From Haematobia irritans (taxonomy: Eukaryota; Arthropoda; Insecta; Diptera; Muscidae): a stretch of 64,000 bases of DNA. Under the pieces are notes generated by a model that saw only the letters and a program-made list of their open reading frames with translations, was not told the origin of the DNA and ran no database searches. Below are positions 10,506 through 21,292 of this stretch, one piece after another. Where the stretch lies: assembly GCF_050003625.1 (NCBI RefSeq), contig NC_134400.1, positions 53,634,066-53,698,065 of the forward strand, in the 5' to 3' direction. The translations under genes and the position numbers were made by a program. Positions within the stretch are counted from its first letter, which is position 1. Every line of letters starts with the position of its first letter.

Positions 10506-10555
10506 ATCGAGCTAGTTCAGCGGGGCAAGAGCTGGCTCCCACAGACGATGGCCCC
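10496..10555 (+). promoter_or_regulatory. Predicted -1 ribosomal frameshift signal of element A
   Basis: The slippery heptamer T TTA AAC (10496-10502) is in the gag frame immediately before its TAA stop. After 6 nt, 10509-10518 can pair with 10529-10538 (10 bp with two G-U pairs). Five loop bases (GGGGC, 10522-10526) can pair with GCCCC at 10551-10555, giving an H-type pseudoknot. The -1 frame is the pol frame. Confidence 0.78.
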
Positions 10556-10589
10556 ACCATCTCCATAGCAATAGTTCAACAGAAAAATA

Positions 10590-13500
10590 TGTGACGGCTG
10601 CTGTTAAAGAAAGTCAATAAGTAGTTTTCAAAACAAAAAGAAGTACTACATCTAATTATTGTTGGTAATGCCATGTAGGACTGACATCTGTTTCCGCTCA
10701 GTGTCATTTAAAAAAAAATGTATCCAATACATTTTGGTGGAATAATAAAATAAAATCTATATTTACATTCAGTTCATTCAAAAATGGCTTTTATTAATTC
10801 CATCAGAAACAGTCATTAAATAAATCAATAAATTGCCTTTCCTTTTTTTACATAAATAAAAAGAGCAGAAGTAATTGCTTGTTATTCAAACAAACAATCT
10901 CAGCTTTAATTTTTTTTGTATCAGCGTTGCTTCTATTTTAGATTTTTTTTAAGAACAAATTTCTTTGAGTGTATGATACCTACTATATTCGAGCTGAGTC
11001 TCTAGTTGCTAGAGCCCGTATGAATAAGTCTATTATAATTTATAATTATAATAAATTAATTAATAAATAAGTAGCATTATATCATGGTTTAACATACATT
11101 AAACATTTTTTTTGTAGATTTCCCAAAGAAAATTAAACCCGAATTTGGTTCAAGACAATACCCTTATTGTTATGAGGTACTTTCTTTAAAGGCAAATGAA
11201 ATTATGTTGCAACATGATTAGAAATATTATTAATCCGTTTTGTGTTCCCAAAGATAAAATAGGAAATCTTCAATTCTGAGAACAAATGAACTATCAAATG
11301 TATATTGCCAAGTCAAAAGAAGACACTCTGTAACTATTGTGAATGATTCTATATATTTTTGGAAATTGATAGTAATTAGATAAACAATTATTGACTCGGA
11401 ACAACATTTGGCATGAACACAGTACCACCACATTGTACACAAAAGTAAACATTAGCAAAGACTTCCGTTCTTCATCTAGATGGAATGGAATATATAACAA
11501 TATTCCCTTTCCTATTTTCGAAGATATGTTATCCAAGAAAAGAAAAATGGATGTAGGCATTAGCAAAATTTCTTTTATTTGAATACATAACATACGTACA
11601 TGTTGCTTAATTTATTATAGTCCATGGGAATAAGTTGACCAGAATCCACAACTTCCAGGTTCCGGCACCTGTGGAATGTTGATGTTTGACGTCCTATGCC
11701 AACAGATTTCATCCACCCTTTTGGATATGATTCTTGTTTTGACTTGCCAATGCACTCTTTGTGGATGAGTGTGTTCATTAATTAGACTCCTTGTGGCCAA
11801 GCCTCTATCTGTATCTTCCTCAGAGCGAATGACCACTATTCGTTTTATTTTTATTTTCAGTAATTGCCAGACGATGCGGACGTATTTATATTGAAAGGCA
11901 GTTGAATTTTATGTGATGTGATATGGCCACTACTAATTTGGATTGAATTATATTTGGCCAACATACAGAAATTAAATAGATTTTGGCTAAATTTGTAATT
12001 CAATGTGGTCTTTGTGGTGGCTTGGCTTACAAATGTTCTTAATTCTGACAGGTCAGTTGTTTTTACAGGGTTGTTTAACGTATCAAGTTTTCCATATGTT
12101 TTCTGAATCACCTGTATGTGAACAGATGGAATTTATGGTACGCATGCGAGCATGGATTATTATTAATTGGAGTAGAAAAGGAGAATGTAGAACCGACTAT
12201 GTATGATATCCCACCATACTAAGTCCCTACGTATCTATATCCATGCTATCCACCAGATCAACAACAATCTTAGAACTTTTTTTGGATGGCCATTTAGGGA
12301 TACATGTCGCCACCTATCGGGAGTTTCTGGGACCTAGAATGTATACCACTTTCGGGACTCCAGAGTTGTTGTGAGGTGTAATATATTCCATCATAAAGTA
12401 GTTTGTGTGACCTGTCTCAAAGACACAACTACAGGGACAAATTCCCAAAATAGATGGCAGTATTTATGGTTAGGACTGGAAATGTGGGGTGATCATTCAT
12501 AGTTATACCGTTGTGAAGAATTGAACATTTTAGTGTGAAATACGAAGTGAAAGTCTGAGAGTAATTTGGTGAAGTTTTTTTTGTATGCTCCACTACCAAG
12601 AGTTACTTAGTAAGGAATAATAGGAAAAGTGACAAGGAACCAAGTTTGAGTTTACTCCTTTTTTTTTGGTAGATTTTGGAATCTCATATCCATCTTGTGG
12701 TCGTTTTGCTATTGCATACATTATTCGATAGGTGTTAAGATTTATACCTCGGGTAAGCAAAATATTGTGCTATTATATGATTTTTGTTGAGTAGGTTGTA
12801 ATTCAAGTTGGAATTAATCCATTTCGTAGGATATCGTGGCCACAAACCTATTCACTGCACAAAGTGAAGGATATCGGCTCCATCTACCACATGTCCCGAG
12901 GAACTCATTACACTATTGGTGAGAAAGAACAGTGAGTACACGAACCACATTTCTTCAACCAAATTATTGCAATTTGCTATAAAGGGGTATATGACTCATA
13001 GTATCGACAAATAGATGGCAGTAAATGGTTATTAACAAGGGTTTTAGCCTAAAATCGTTGTATTTTGATCACGAAAGTCTAACAAAAGAATTACGAAACT
13101 CAAGACGTAAAATCCATAAAACCACGTGATATTTCTAAAACCCCGAAAACGTGACAATATTATGTAATATCAGGAAAGGAAAGTCACTCTAAAAATTCAA
13201 ACGCTACAATTGCTAAAGAATATGAAAATTATTTAAAGAAACAAACATAAATTCATATTTTTTTTTTTGAAATTCAGAAACACAACACATAATTTTTTTT
13301 GCAAAAACAACAATCATATAAGAACATACATTTATTCAAAGAAATGAAAAATCTACAAGAAATCTTAAAGGGAACTAAAAATAAGTCTTCTAAAAACTGT
13401 TTAAAAATAAAAATAATAACAATAAGTGGTCAAGTAGACAAAAACTAAAGAAAATTAATATATTTTCATTTATATAAGATTGAAATAAAATTACTAGTGA

Positions 13501-14129
13501 ACAAAAATTTACTGGCCAATTATTATTAATATTTTCATTTGCGTTTAATTTATTGTTATATTATTATGTTTTGTTTTTGTTAATTATTTGTCTCTTATTT
13601 TTACATATATATATGTTATAAGTCATTATTTTTATATTACAAAAATAATATAAATTATGTGAATTTAATTGAAAGTCAAAAACATTATGTTTTGAATTCT
13701 TAGTAAACTAAAGGTTGAGTATGTAGTTGGTTGACAAAGGAGATTCGTGCATGCTAAGGGAGGTGTTTAATCATATTCATCTTGGGCCTTAAACATCTCA
13801 TTTGGATGAACACTTTTTGTTCATGTAGCGGGTGGGCTGCCCATGGAATCATTTCCATCTGATTCCAATAAGGGGCCAAATTCAATGTTTGCTTAGTATT
13901 GTATCAACTTCCGTTTGGAAAATGTCCGTCCGTTTCCGATTTAAAAATTCAAAATTCAAAAGTGTAACCGTCAAATGTTATTTGTCAAGTAAAACTCATT
14001 TTACCACCTGGCACTAAATTTATTTGTAAGTTGGATAAGAGCGGAAAAGAACCCACAATTCCGGCGAGCTCAAGCCGCAACAAAAAGCCAGTAGTGCCAC
14101 CGCTCATTAATAAAACCTTGTCACTCACA
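10590..14129 (+). repeat. 5' LTR of element B (3540 bp)
   Basis: It is a direct repeat of 21293-24831. It is very AT-rich, especially 13200-13700, and contains only short ORFs that I do not regard as genes. An AATAAA at 14109-14114 lies just before the LTR end. I could not place a convincing core promoter. Confidence 0.95.
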
Positions 14130-14132
14130 AAT

Positions 14133-14153
14133 TGGCGCTCAACAACGTGGGAC
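14133..14153 (+). promoter_or_regulatory. Possible primer-binding site of element B
   Basis: TGGCGCTCAACAACGTGGGA begins three bases after the LTR. It resembles a lysine-tRNA primer site with a small insertion and one or two substitutions. The tRNA assignment is from memory and tentative. Confidence 0.45.
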
Positions 14154-15792
14154 TATTTTTATGTTTTAGTGTTTCATTTTTGAATAATTATTGCATAGAA
14201 ATCCCACTTTAAGCATTATTTGATTTCTCTTGATATCCTGTAAGTCCCGGAAAGCAGTCAAAGTGCTATGCCTGTGTTGCTACAGTGATAGATAGTAGGG
14301 TCAAATAGTGGTGACCAAGTGACGATTCAGTGGTTGAAGTTCGTTGGGTAAGTCATCTCATATGATCCTTGAGATTTTTGAGATTTGCTACTCCAACTTA
14401 GCTTCAACAACTTTATTGTTACTTAGTCAACTTAGGTTTAGATTTGTTTTAGTATAAGTCTGTGTTCCTGTCTATCCGTATTTTTCAAATGGAAGTTGTA
14501 TAAAATTAACATCTAAAATAGCCTAAAGGTTACAAGAATAAAAACAGAAAAAAAGAAAGAGAATGTTTTATACAATACAGGCAAATCAATTTATTAGATT
14601 TTCCTTTAAAATCATATATAATTGTAAATATTATACATATAATTCAATTTGATTTTCTTCTTAAACTAAGATAATTAGTTAAAATGAGGCGAATATAAAT
14701 AATAAAAATTATATGAGGATTTGGCACTTTACACGATCTCCTTTTTTGACATCAACTACAGAAATGCTCAACCATATGTAAAATCTGAAAATAAAAACAA
14801 AAAAATAAAATTATTACACGTTAAAAATTTATAGCAAAAATTAAAAGAATTATAAAAAGATTAAAAGAATTAAAAAAAAGTTAAGAAAACAAAGAAACAA
14901 AAACGTTACTATTTTCAAATTTAGTTGAAACTCTAACAAATTAAATTTTTCTACAAAATTGTTAAAGCTACTATTTTTGTACTATTGTTAAACATTTTTG
15001 CGAATTTAAAATATTTTGATATTCAATTTATACAAAGTTATAAATTGAAACACAAGTATAAAATAAACGTTATTTTTCGAATTTTCAAATTATTCTGTAT
15101 GATTTAAAATTGCATGTTAAAACCTAGAATCATAATTTAAAATTAAAAGAAAAATCTCTTTAATTCAACAAATTTTGAAATTAAAGAAAGTAACGTTTAC
15201 TTTGTACAGACATATTGAACTGAATTCCTAAACTATTTTTTTTAACAATAACATATACAAAAAAAATATTACATCCAACATTACATCACATACGTTTACA
15301 AAACCAATTAAAAAAAATATTTATGAACGTTAGTCTTTTTTCTTTCAATTAAATTTTGAAAAATTTGTTAAAATATTCAATATTCAATTTTATTGAAATA
15401 TTGAAATTTTTCTAATAGTAAAACTTTGAATAAATACATATAAAAAAAAGGAAAATTAAAAAAAAGGATAAAAGTAGAGAAATTTGAATTTAAAAAAAAA
15501 GTAACGTTCATATCTGTTAAAAAGAAATTAAAAACTGAATTTCAAAAAAAAAAAGAACACAAAAAAACAAAATAATCTAAAACAATTTTTCCTGCGAAAT
15601 ATATAAGAGAACTATCTACATTACAAAAATATTTATTACTATCTACACTTCAAAAAATTTATTAATATCTACACTACAAACATTTCTACTTCAAAATTAT
15701 TTAAAAAGTCATTAACAATTCATTAAACATTCTTCCGATTCAATAATTCATTTCTAAATTTATTTAAAACGTTTTTGGGTATATTGCTATCA
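14154..15792 (+). other. Long untranslated leader of element B
   Basis: About 1.6 kb of very AT-rich sequence separates the primer-binding site from gag. There is no ORF of note and many A and T runs. It may carry packaging signals, but none can be identified by reading. Confidence 0.4.
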
Positions 15793-17430
15793 ATGAGAGT
15801 AAGAAGGAAAATGAGACTAAGATCAAATAGATCAAGCCCAGTGGCAACAAATCCAAACATGACCACAAATACTCCTACTACGACTACTACTGCAGCTTCG
15901 ACTTCAAACGCTAGAGTTACGAGTCAAGTGGATATTCTTGTAAATCCCCATAATTTTTCACATACAACACTTGTTGGTGACAATGAGGAAAATTTAAATT
16001 TAGGTCCACGGACAAGTTCTTCTCCTGAAGACCTTTCTATACCGTCACCTGAGTTTAGTAGCATAACTGCCATAGGTATACGAGATGAATTGCGTTCTCA
16101 AGGGGTTAATCAGACTGGAAACCAAACCAATAGAAATGACGGACAAAATAGGAACAATGTAGAGAACGATATACGTGTGAATAGTACAGGTTTAAGGTTG
16201 CAGGACTATGTAACAGCTGCTGTCGGTGCAGCACAAGCTAAGGCCATGCAAGAGGTGAACGAGAATCTTCGAAGAATTATTCCAGAATTGGTGAGAGAGA
16301 CAATGAGATCTGAGAGAGCCATTTCTATCGAGAGGCCAGATTTGCATAACTTGCCACCTAGACCAATTGCAAACCAACCGCCAAATTTGAATTTACCACC
16401 ACCACCTGTGCCAAGACAGGAATCAGGATCATCTATTCCACCACATCCACGTAGTCAGACTACAAATCATATTCCTCGGAGGAATGTAGGAAATGATTTA
16501 GGCAATAATATTCCATATAGCCATATGACAAATATAAATGTTCCACAATTTGAACCCAGATATGACATACCACCCCCTGGACATGATTTTTATCAACCCC
16601 CTCCACCTCCTCCTCAGAATTTTGCGACAGCTACGTCCTTAAACTATTTTTCAAGACCTCCTGAAAACTGGAATCTTGAAAAATGGGGAATCCGTTTTGA
16701 TGGACAGGAGCGGTCAGTTAGTGTAGAAGATTTTATCTTCAGGGTTGAAACCATACGTGAAGACGCCAATTGCCCTTGGAATGTTTTGTTAAAAGGATTT
16801 CATCATCTTTTATCCGGGAGTGCATATGAATGGTTTTGGAGTTTTAGACGCCAAAATCCAACTTGTGATTGGGATTATTTAAAACAAAATCTCAAGAAAA
16901 AGTTTCAGCGGTTCGAAAGTGATTTCGAGATTCAGCGTAAGATTATGGAAAGACGCCAATCTTACAACGAATCTGCTGATACTTATCTCCAAGAGATTTT
17001 GAATTTAAATAACCAAATGCGAAGATCAATCCCTGAATATGAACTTGTTCGAATAGTAAAGGATAATTTGAAAGATGGCTTAGCACATCTCATATTTCCA
17101 ATGCAAATTTCTAGTATAGACCGCTTATTGGAAGAATGTAGGCGAGCTGAGAGGAATCTCTCCAAACGTGCTTCGTACAGGCCGCCACAGCAATTGCGTA
17201 GGGTAAATGAACTCGAAAATACTCTTGATTGGAATTACGATGACTCTAACCAAATGACACAAACAGAATACCAATTGGAAGCTTTGAAAATGGATTCCAA
17301 TGGCAAACAATTGGTATGCTGGAATTGTTGTCAACCCGGACATACATATATCGAATGCGAATCTGAAAAGAGACGCATTTTTTTGCTACAAGTGTGGTCT
17401 CGACAATGTCACCACGCCGAACTGCACTAG
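15793..17430 (+). pseudogene. gag: Gag of element B, probably frameshifted near its end
   Basis: The first ATG of the open frame is at 15793, giving about 545 residues. The N-terminal part is rich in S, T, N and P, with proline runs near residues 200-300. Residues ~300-460 resemble a retrotransposon capsid (NWNLEKWGIRFDG, YEWFWSFRRQ). A CCHC knuckle (CWNCCQPGHTYIEC) is near residue 510. After a run of seven T at about 17380 the frame reaches an early TAG at 17428. In the +1 frame the sequence instead continues as a second cysteine cluster (FCYKCGLDN, NCTRC) to a stop at 17501-17503. The simplest reading is a one-base insertion in the T run, by mutation or assembly error. Confidence 0.8.
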
Positions 17431-20400
17431 ATGCAGGGGAAACCAACGGAAGAGCATGATGAGGACGGGGCCATCATGTTCCGATCCGAAACAGCCCCAG
17501 TAAGTAATCATGGTTGTAGTAATACACCATCATCAAACCCGATTTGTGACAAGAACAGAATTCAAAAATTGAGCCCAACTGTCCAGAGACCAATGAATTT
17601 CAATATAGCCCAAAATGTAGTCCAAAAGCAAAATTGTGAACGAAAACTAAAAGAAATTATTCCCTATGAAGTCCGTTTAGCCAACTATATGAGGAAACGT
17701 GAAGAAATATTTAAAGATTTTCCAGGAGCTTCTGCAAAAATAATAAAAACAAGAATTAGATTCCAAAACAGAAAATCTGAACGAAAGTCTTTATTTATTT
17801 CTACTTTATCTTCCGAGAAAGATATTCGTCCTTATTTAGATGTTAAAATTAACGATATTGTTTTAAAAGGTTTAATGGATAGCGGAGCTTCCGTTTCCTG
17901 TTTGGGCAAAAATTGTTTTGAAAATATTTCAATAATGAAATTGGAAATTTTTAATTTTCGTTCAACAATTAATGCTGCTGATGGATATGGATTGAATATA
18001 GTTGGAAAGATTAGAGCTAATGTTGAATGCAATGGTAGATCAGCATTGATGTGTTTTTATGTTGTACCAACATTATCACAGGAACTTATTCTTGGAATAG
18101 ATTTCTGGAAAAAGTTTGGTATCAACATTTCATTCAATAATGTTTCCATAAATGAATTATCGGCAAATGTATTGGACCCACAAGTACATGTTTTGACCCA
18201 CGAACAACAAATAGTTCTGGAAAACGTAAAATTGGAATTCCGGTGTTTTAGTAAGTTTGGATTAGGTAAAACAAATCTTGAACAACATTTTATAGATACT
18301 GGCGACGCAGAGCCAAGAAAAATGCGTTACTACCCTGTTTCGCCTGCAGTTCAAAAACTTACTTACGCCGAAATTGACCGAATGCTCGAATTGGACGTAA
18401 TAGAACCTGCCACCGACGCTGCATGGAATAATAGGGTGACTTTGGTCATAAAGCCAGGCAAGAATAGACTTTGTCTTGATGCCCGTGAGCTCAACAAAGT
18501 GACCAAGAAAGATGCGTATCCACTACCAAATATAGATGGTCTTCTAAGTCGATTGGGGGATACGTACTACATATCCGCCATTGACTTAAAAGACGCATTT
18601 TGGCAGATTCCATTGGAAGAATCTAGCAGATCCAAAACGGCTTTCACAGTCCAAGGGAGACCTCATTACCAGTTCAAAGTAATGCCCTTCGGACTGTGTA
18701 ACGCGGCCCAACGCATGTGTCGTTTGATGGATCGGGTCATTCCATCAGAACTGAAGGAAAAGGTGTTCGTATATCTAGATGACCTTTTAGTAGTATCATC
18801 AGATTTCGAATCCCATATAAATATACTGAGAATTGTGGGTCAAAGATTGAATTCAGCCGGCTTGACGATCAATATGCAAAAATCAAAATTTTGCTATAAG
18901 GAACTGAAGTATCTTGGTTATATTGTCGGCGATGGAAAGCTCAAAACTGATCCTTCAAAAGTCGAGGCAATAACCAAAATTACTCCTCCAAAGAACCTAA
19001 AAGATGTTCGAAAGTTTCTTGGAACAGTCGGATGGTATAGGCGGTTTATTTCCGACTATTCCACTTTAACAGCGCCTATTACTGATACTCTCAAGAAGAG
19101 TACTAAATTTTGTTTTACACCAGAAGCTACGTTGGCGTTTGAGAAGCTAAAGGAGAAACTCGTCTCCAGCCCGGTTTTAATCAGCCCGGACTTTCAAAAA
19201 CCATTTTTCGTCCAATGCGACGCTTCAAATGTTGGAGTTGGAGCAGTTTTGTTTCAACGAGATGAGAATGGGGACGAACATCCAGTTGAATTCTTTTCGA
19301 AGAAACTCAATTCGGCTCAAAAGAATTATTCGACTACGGAGAGGGAGTGTTTAGCCGTCGTGCTAGCCATTGACAAGTTCCGTCAATATATTGAACTGAT
19401 GGAATTCACAGTCATAACAGACCATTCAAGTCTGAAATGGCTGATGAAGCAGCAGGACTTGAATGGTAGGCTAGCACGATGGAGCTTGAAACTCCAAGGA
19501 TACAAATTCTCCATAGAACATAGAAAGGGAACTAAAAATGTAGTACCCGATATGTTATCGCGTCTCGATATGGATGAATTGTATCTTGGTAATAATGCTT
19601 TAATTGATTTCAATTCTCCTGAATTTACTAATCCGGACTACTTGACATTAATAGATACTATTCAGCAGAATAGGAAAACATTGCCGGATTTAAAAGTAGA
19701 CGATGGGTTAGTATACAAAAGAATTGAATTCAATCGTGGTGATGTAGAGGACGAGGAAGACTGTTGGAGAATTTGGATCCCTAAAAACTTGACTGATCCA
19801 ATAATTCGAAAATCTCACGAGGAGAATACCTGTCATGGTGGTGTTGCCAAAACTATTTCAAACATTCGACAGTTCTTTTATTGGCCCACTTTGTCCACGG
19901 ACGTTAGAAACTTCTTAAAGTATTGTCAGAGTTGCAAAGAGAACAAGCACCCAAAGCAAACTCTTAGACCTACGATGGGACAGGAAGTAAAGACCGAGCG
20001 ACCTTTTCAGAAAATCTATGTTGATTTTCTCGGACCGTACCCTCGTACACGTAGTGGAAATACCCATATATTTATTGTTTTGGATCATAGAACCAAATTT
20101 GTTCTATTAAAGGCCATTCCTAAGGCCACTTCGAAATCAGTAATACGATTTCTCACACAAGAAGTATTCCATAAATTCGGAGTTCCCGAAACGTTACACT
20201 CAGATAATGGTAAACAATTTTTGAGTGAATCGTTTCAAGAACTCATGAATATTTATGGAATACACCATATGAAAACTGCCATACATTCTCCACAAGCAAA
20301 TGCTAGTGAGAGAGTTAATCAATCTATAATAAGCAGCATAAGGAGTTTCCTAGGAAGCGATCAGAACCGATGGGATGAAAATTTGTCGAAAATTGAATGT

Positions 20401-20841
20401 TCACTACGTTCGACAGTTCACTCATCGACTGGTCTTACTCCTTATTATGCCTTATTTGGTTACAACATGATTACTCATGCACAAGCGTACCAGATCCTAA
20501 AAAAGATTGGTGCATTGGCAGACGGTAGTGTTCAAATTTTACCACAGACAGACAAAATGCAGATTATAAACCGTAGGATAACAGAGAAGCTACACGAGGC
20601 CTACAACAGAAACGTTAGAAGCTATGATAAAAGAGCTAGGAACACTCACTTTAAAGCTGGACAGGAGGTGTATCGCAAGAATTTCGTCCAGAGTAATTTT
20701 AGCAAAGGGATCAACGCGAAGTTATGTAAGCCATGGCTGAAGTGCCGTATAAGACGACCAATTGGCAAGAATATTTATGAGGTCGAAAACATGAAGGGCC
20801 AACTTATAGGATCAGTACATGGACAGCATCTTAAATATTAG
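17431..20841 (+). CDS. pol: Protease-RT-RNase H-integrase polyprotein of element B
   Basis: This 1136-residue open frame holds all enzymes for replication and integration. The aspartic protease motif LMDSGAS is at ~residue 150. The reverse transcriptase has YLDDLLVVS at ~447. RNase H begins FVQCDASN at ~593, with TEREC and TDHSS further on. The integrase zinc domain (H-H-C-C, ending YCQSCKENK) is at ~795-840, and the D,D,E core residues are at ~864, 924 and 960. An ATG occurs at 17431, directly after the early gag stop, but normal expression was probably by the GGGAAAC frameshift. I see no internal stop. The clade is uncertain; long LTRs are known in the Osvaldo and Ulysses lineages, which is only a weak pointer. 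Confidence 0.93.
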   Translation: MQGKPTEEHDEDGAIMFRSETAPVSNHGCSNTPSSNPICDKNRIQKLSPTVQRPMNFNIAQNVVQKQNCERKLKEIIPYEVRLANYMRKREEIFKDFPGASAKIIKTRIRFQNRKSERKSLFISTLSSEKDIRPYLDVKINDIVLKGLMDSGASVSCLGKNCFENISIMKLEIFNFRSTINAADGYGLNIVGKIRANVECNGRSALMCFYVVPTLSQELILGIDFWKKFGINISFNNVSINELSANVLDPQVHVLTHEQQIVLENVKLEFRCFSKFGLGKTNLEQHFIDTGDAEPRKMRYYPVSPAVQKLTYAEIDRMLELDVIEPATDAAWNNRVTLVIKPGKNRLCLDARELNKVTKKDAYPLPNIDGLLSRLGDTYYISAIDLKDAFWQIPLEESSRSKTAFTVQGRPHYQFKVMPFGLCNAAQRMCRLMDRVIPSELKEKVFVYLDDLLVVSSDFESHINILRIVGQRLNSAGLTINMQKSKFCYKELKYLGYIVGDGKLKTDPSKVEAITKITPPKNLKDVRKFLGTVGWYRRFISDYSTLTAPITDTLKKSTKFCFTPEATLAFEKLKEKLVSSPVLISPDFQKPFFVQCDASNVGVGAVLFQRDENGDEHPVEFFSKKLNSAQKNYSTTERECLAVVLAIDKFRQYIELMEFTVITDHSSLKWLMKQQDLNGRLARWSLKLQGYKFSIEHRKGTKNVVPDMLSRLDMDELYLGNNALIDFNSPEFTNPDYLTLIDTIQQNRKTLPDLKVDDGLVYKRIEFNRGDVEDEEDCWRIWIPKNLTDPIIRKSHEENTCHGGVAKTISNIRQFFYWPTLSTDVRNFLKYCQSCKENKHPKQTLRPTMGQEVKTERPFQKIYVDFLGPYPRTRSGNTHIFIVLDHRTKFVLLKAIPKATSKSVIRFLTQEVFHKFGVPETLHSDNGKQFLSESFQELMNIYGIHHMKTAIHSPQANASERVNQSIISSIRSFLGSDQNRWDENLSKIECSLRSTVHSSTGLTPYYALFGYNMITHAQAYQILKKIGALADGSVQILPQTDKMQIINRRITEKLHEAYNRNVRSYDKRARNTHFKAGQEVYRKNFVQSNFSKGINAKLCKPWLKCRIRRPIGKNIYEVENMKGQLIGSVHGQHLKY
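17437..17480 (+). promoter_or_regulatory. Predicted -1 frameshift signal of element B
   Basis: GGGAAAC (17437-17443) reads G GGA AAC in the frame of the second zinc-finger segment. It is followed by a 9-nt spacer and a stem pairing 17453-17461 with 17472-17480 (9 bp, one G-U). A -1 step enters the pol frame. Confidence 0.6.
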
Positions 20842-21292
20842 CTTTTGATTTTGAAACTATACATTTAGTGCTAAGAACAAACAAGAAAAAAAAAATAACT
20901 AAGTAGAAAACCTACTATGTATTTGATAATAATTATTTTTATTATGAAATACAATGAAGATTTTTTTTTGTTAAAATAAAACATTACTGATTTTCTCATT
21001 ATCACTCAAACTATATCTCATATCTCATTAAACTAAATTCAAATGTCTATTGGAAAATCACTTTTATCTAAAAGAAACAAATACAAGACTCTATAAAAGC
21101 CAACACAAAATCCATTTTACATCTACCAACTAGTTTTTGTCTCTCATTAACAATTACCCAGTACAATTATACATATTCCATCAACTAATTTTCCTATTTT
21201 CAATTATAACTCAACCCATTCTAATATATAGCATCCGATTAATTGTTCCCAAATTTTCTTTCTCATTTGCATTCGCAAGAGAAATTCGGCTT
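20842..21292 (+). other. 3' untranslated region of element B
   Basis: AT-rich sequence between the pol stop and the 3' LTR, with no third (env-like) ORF. The bases before the LTR (GCAAGAGAAATTCGGCTT) are only a weak polypurine tract. Confidence 0.5.

Noticed and set aside
11294..12206. Small frames inside the 3.5-kb LTRs of element B, up to 99 residues
   Set aside because: They appear in both LTRs only because the LTRs are copies. The sequences have no recognisable domain and random-like composition.
20842..21292. An env-like third ORF that would make element B an errantivirus-type element
   Set aside because: The region is short and AT-rich with no frame of meaningful length. Elements A and C also lack one.
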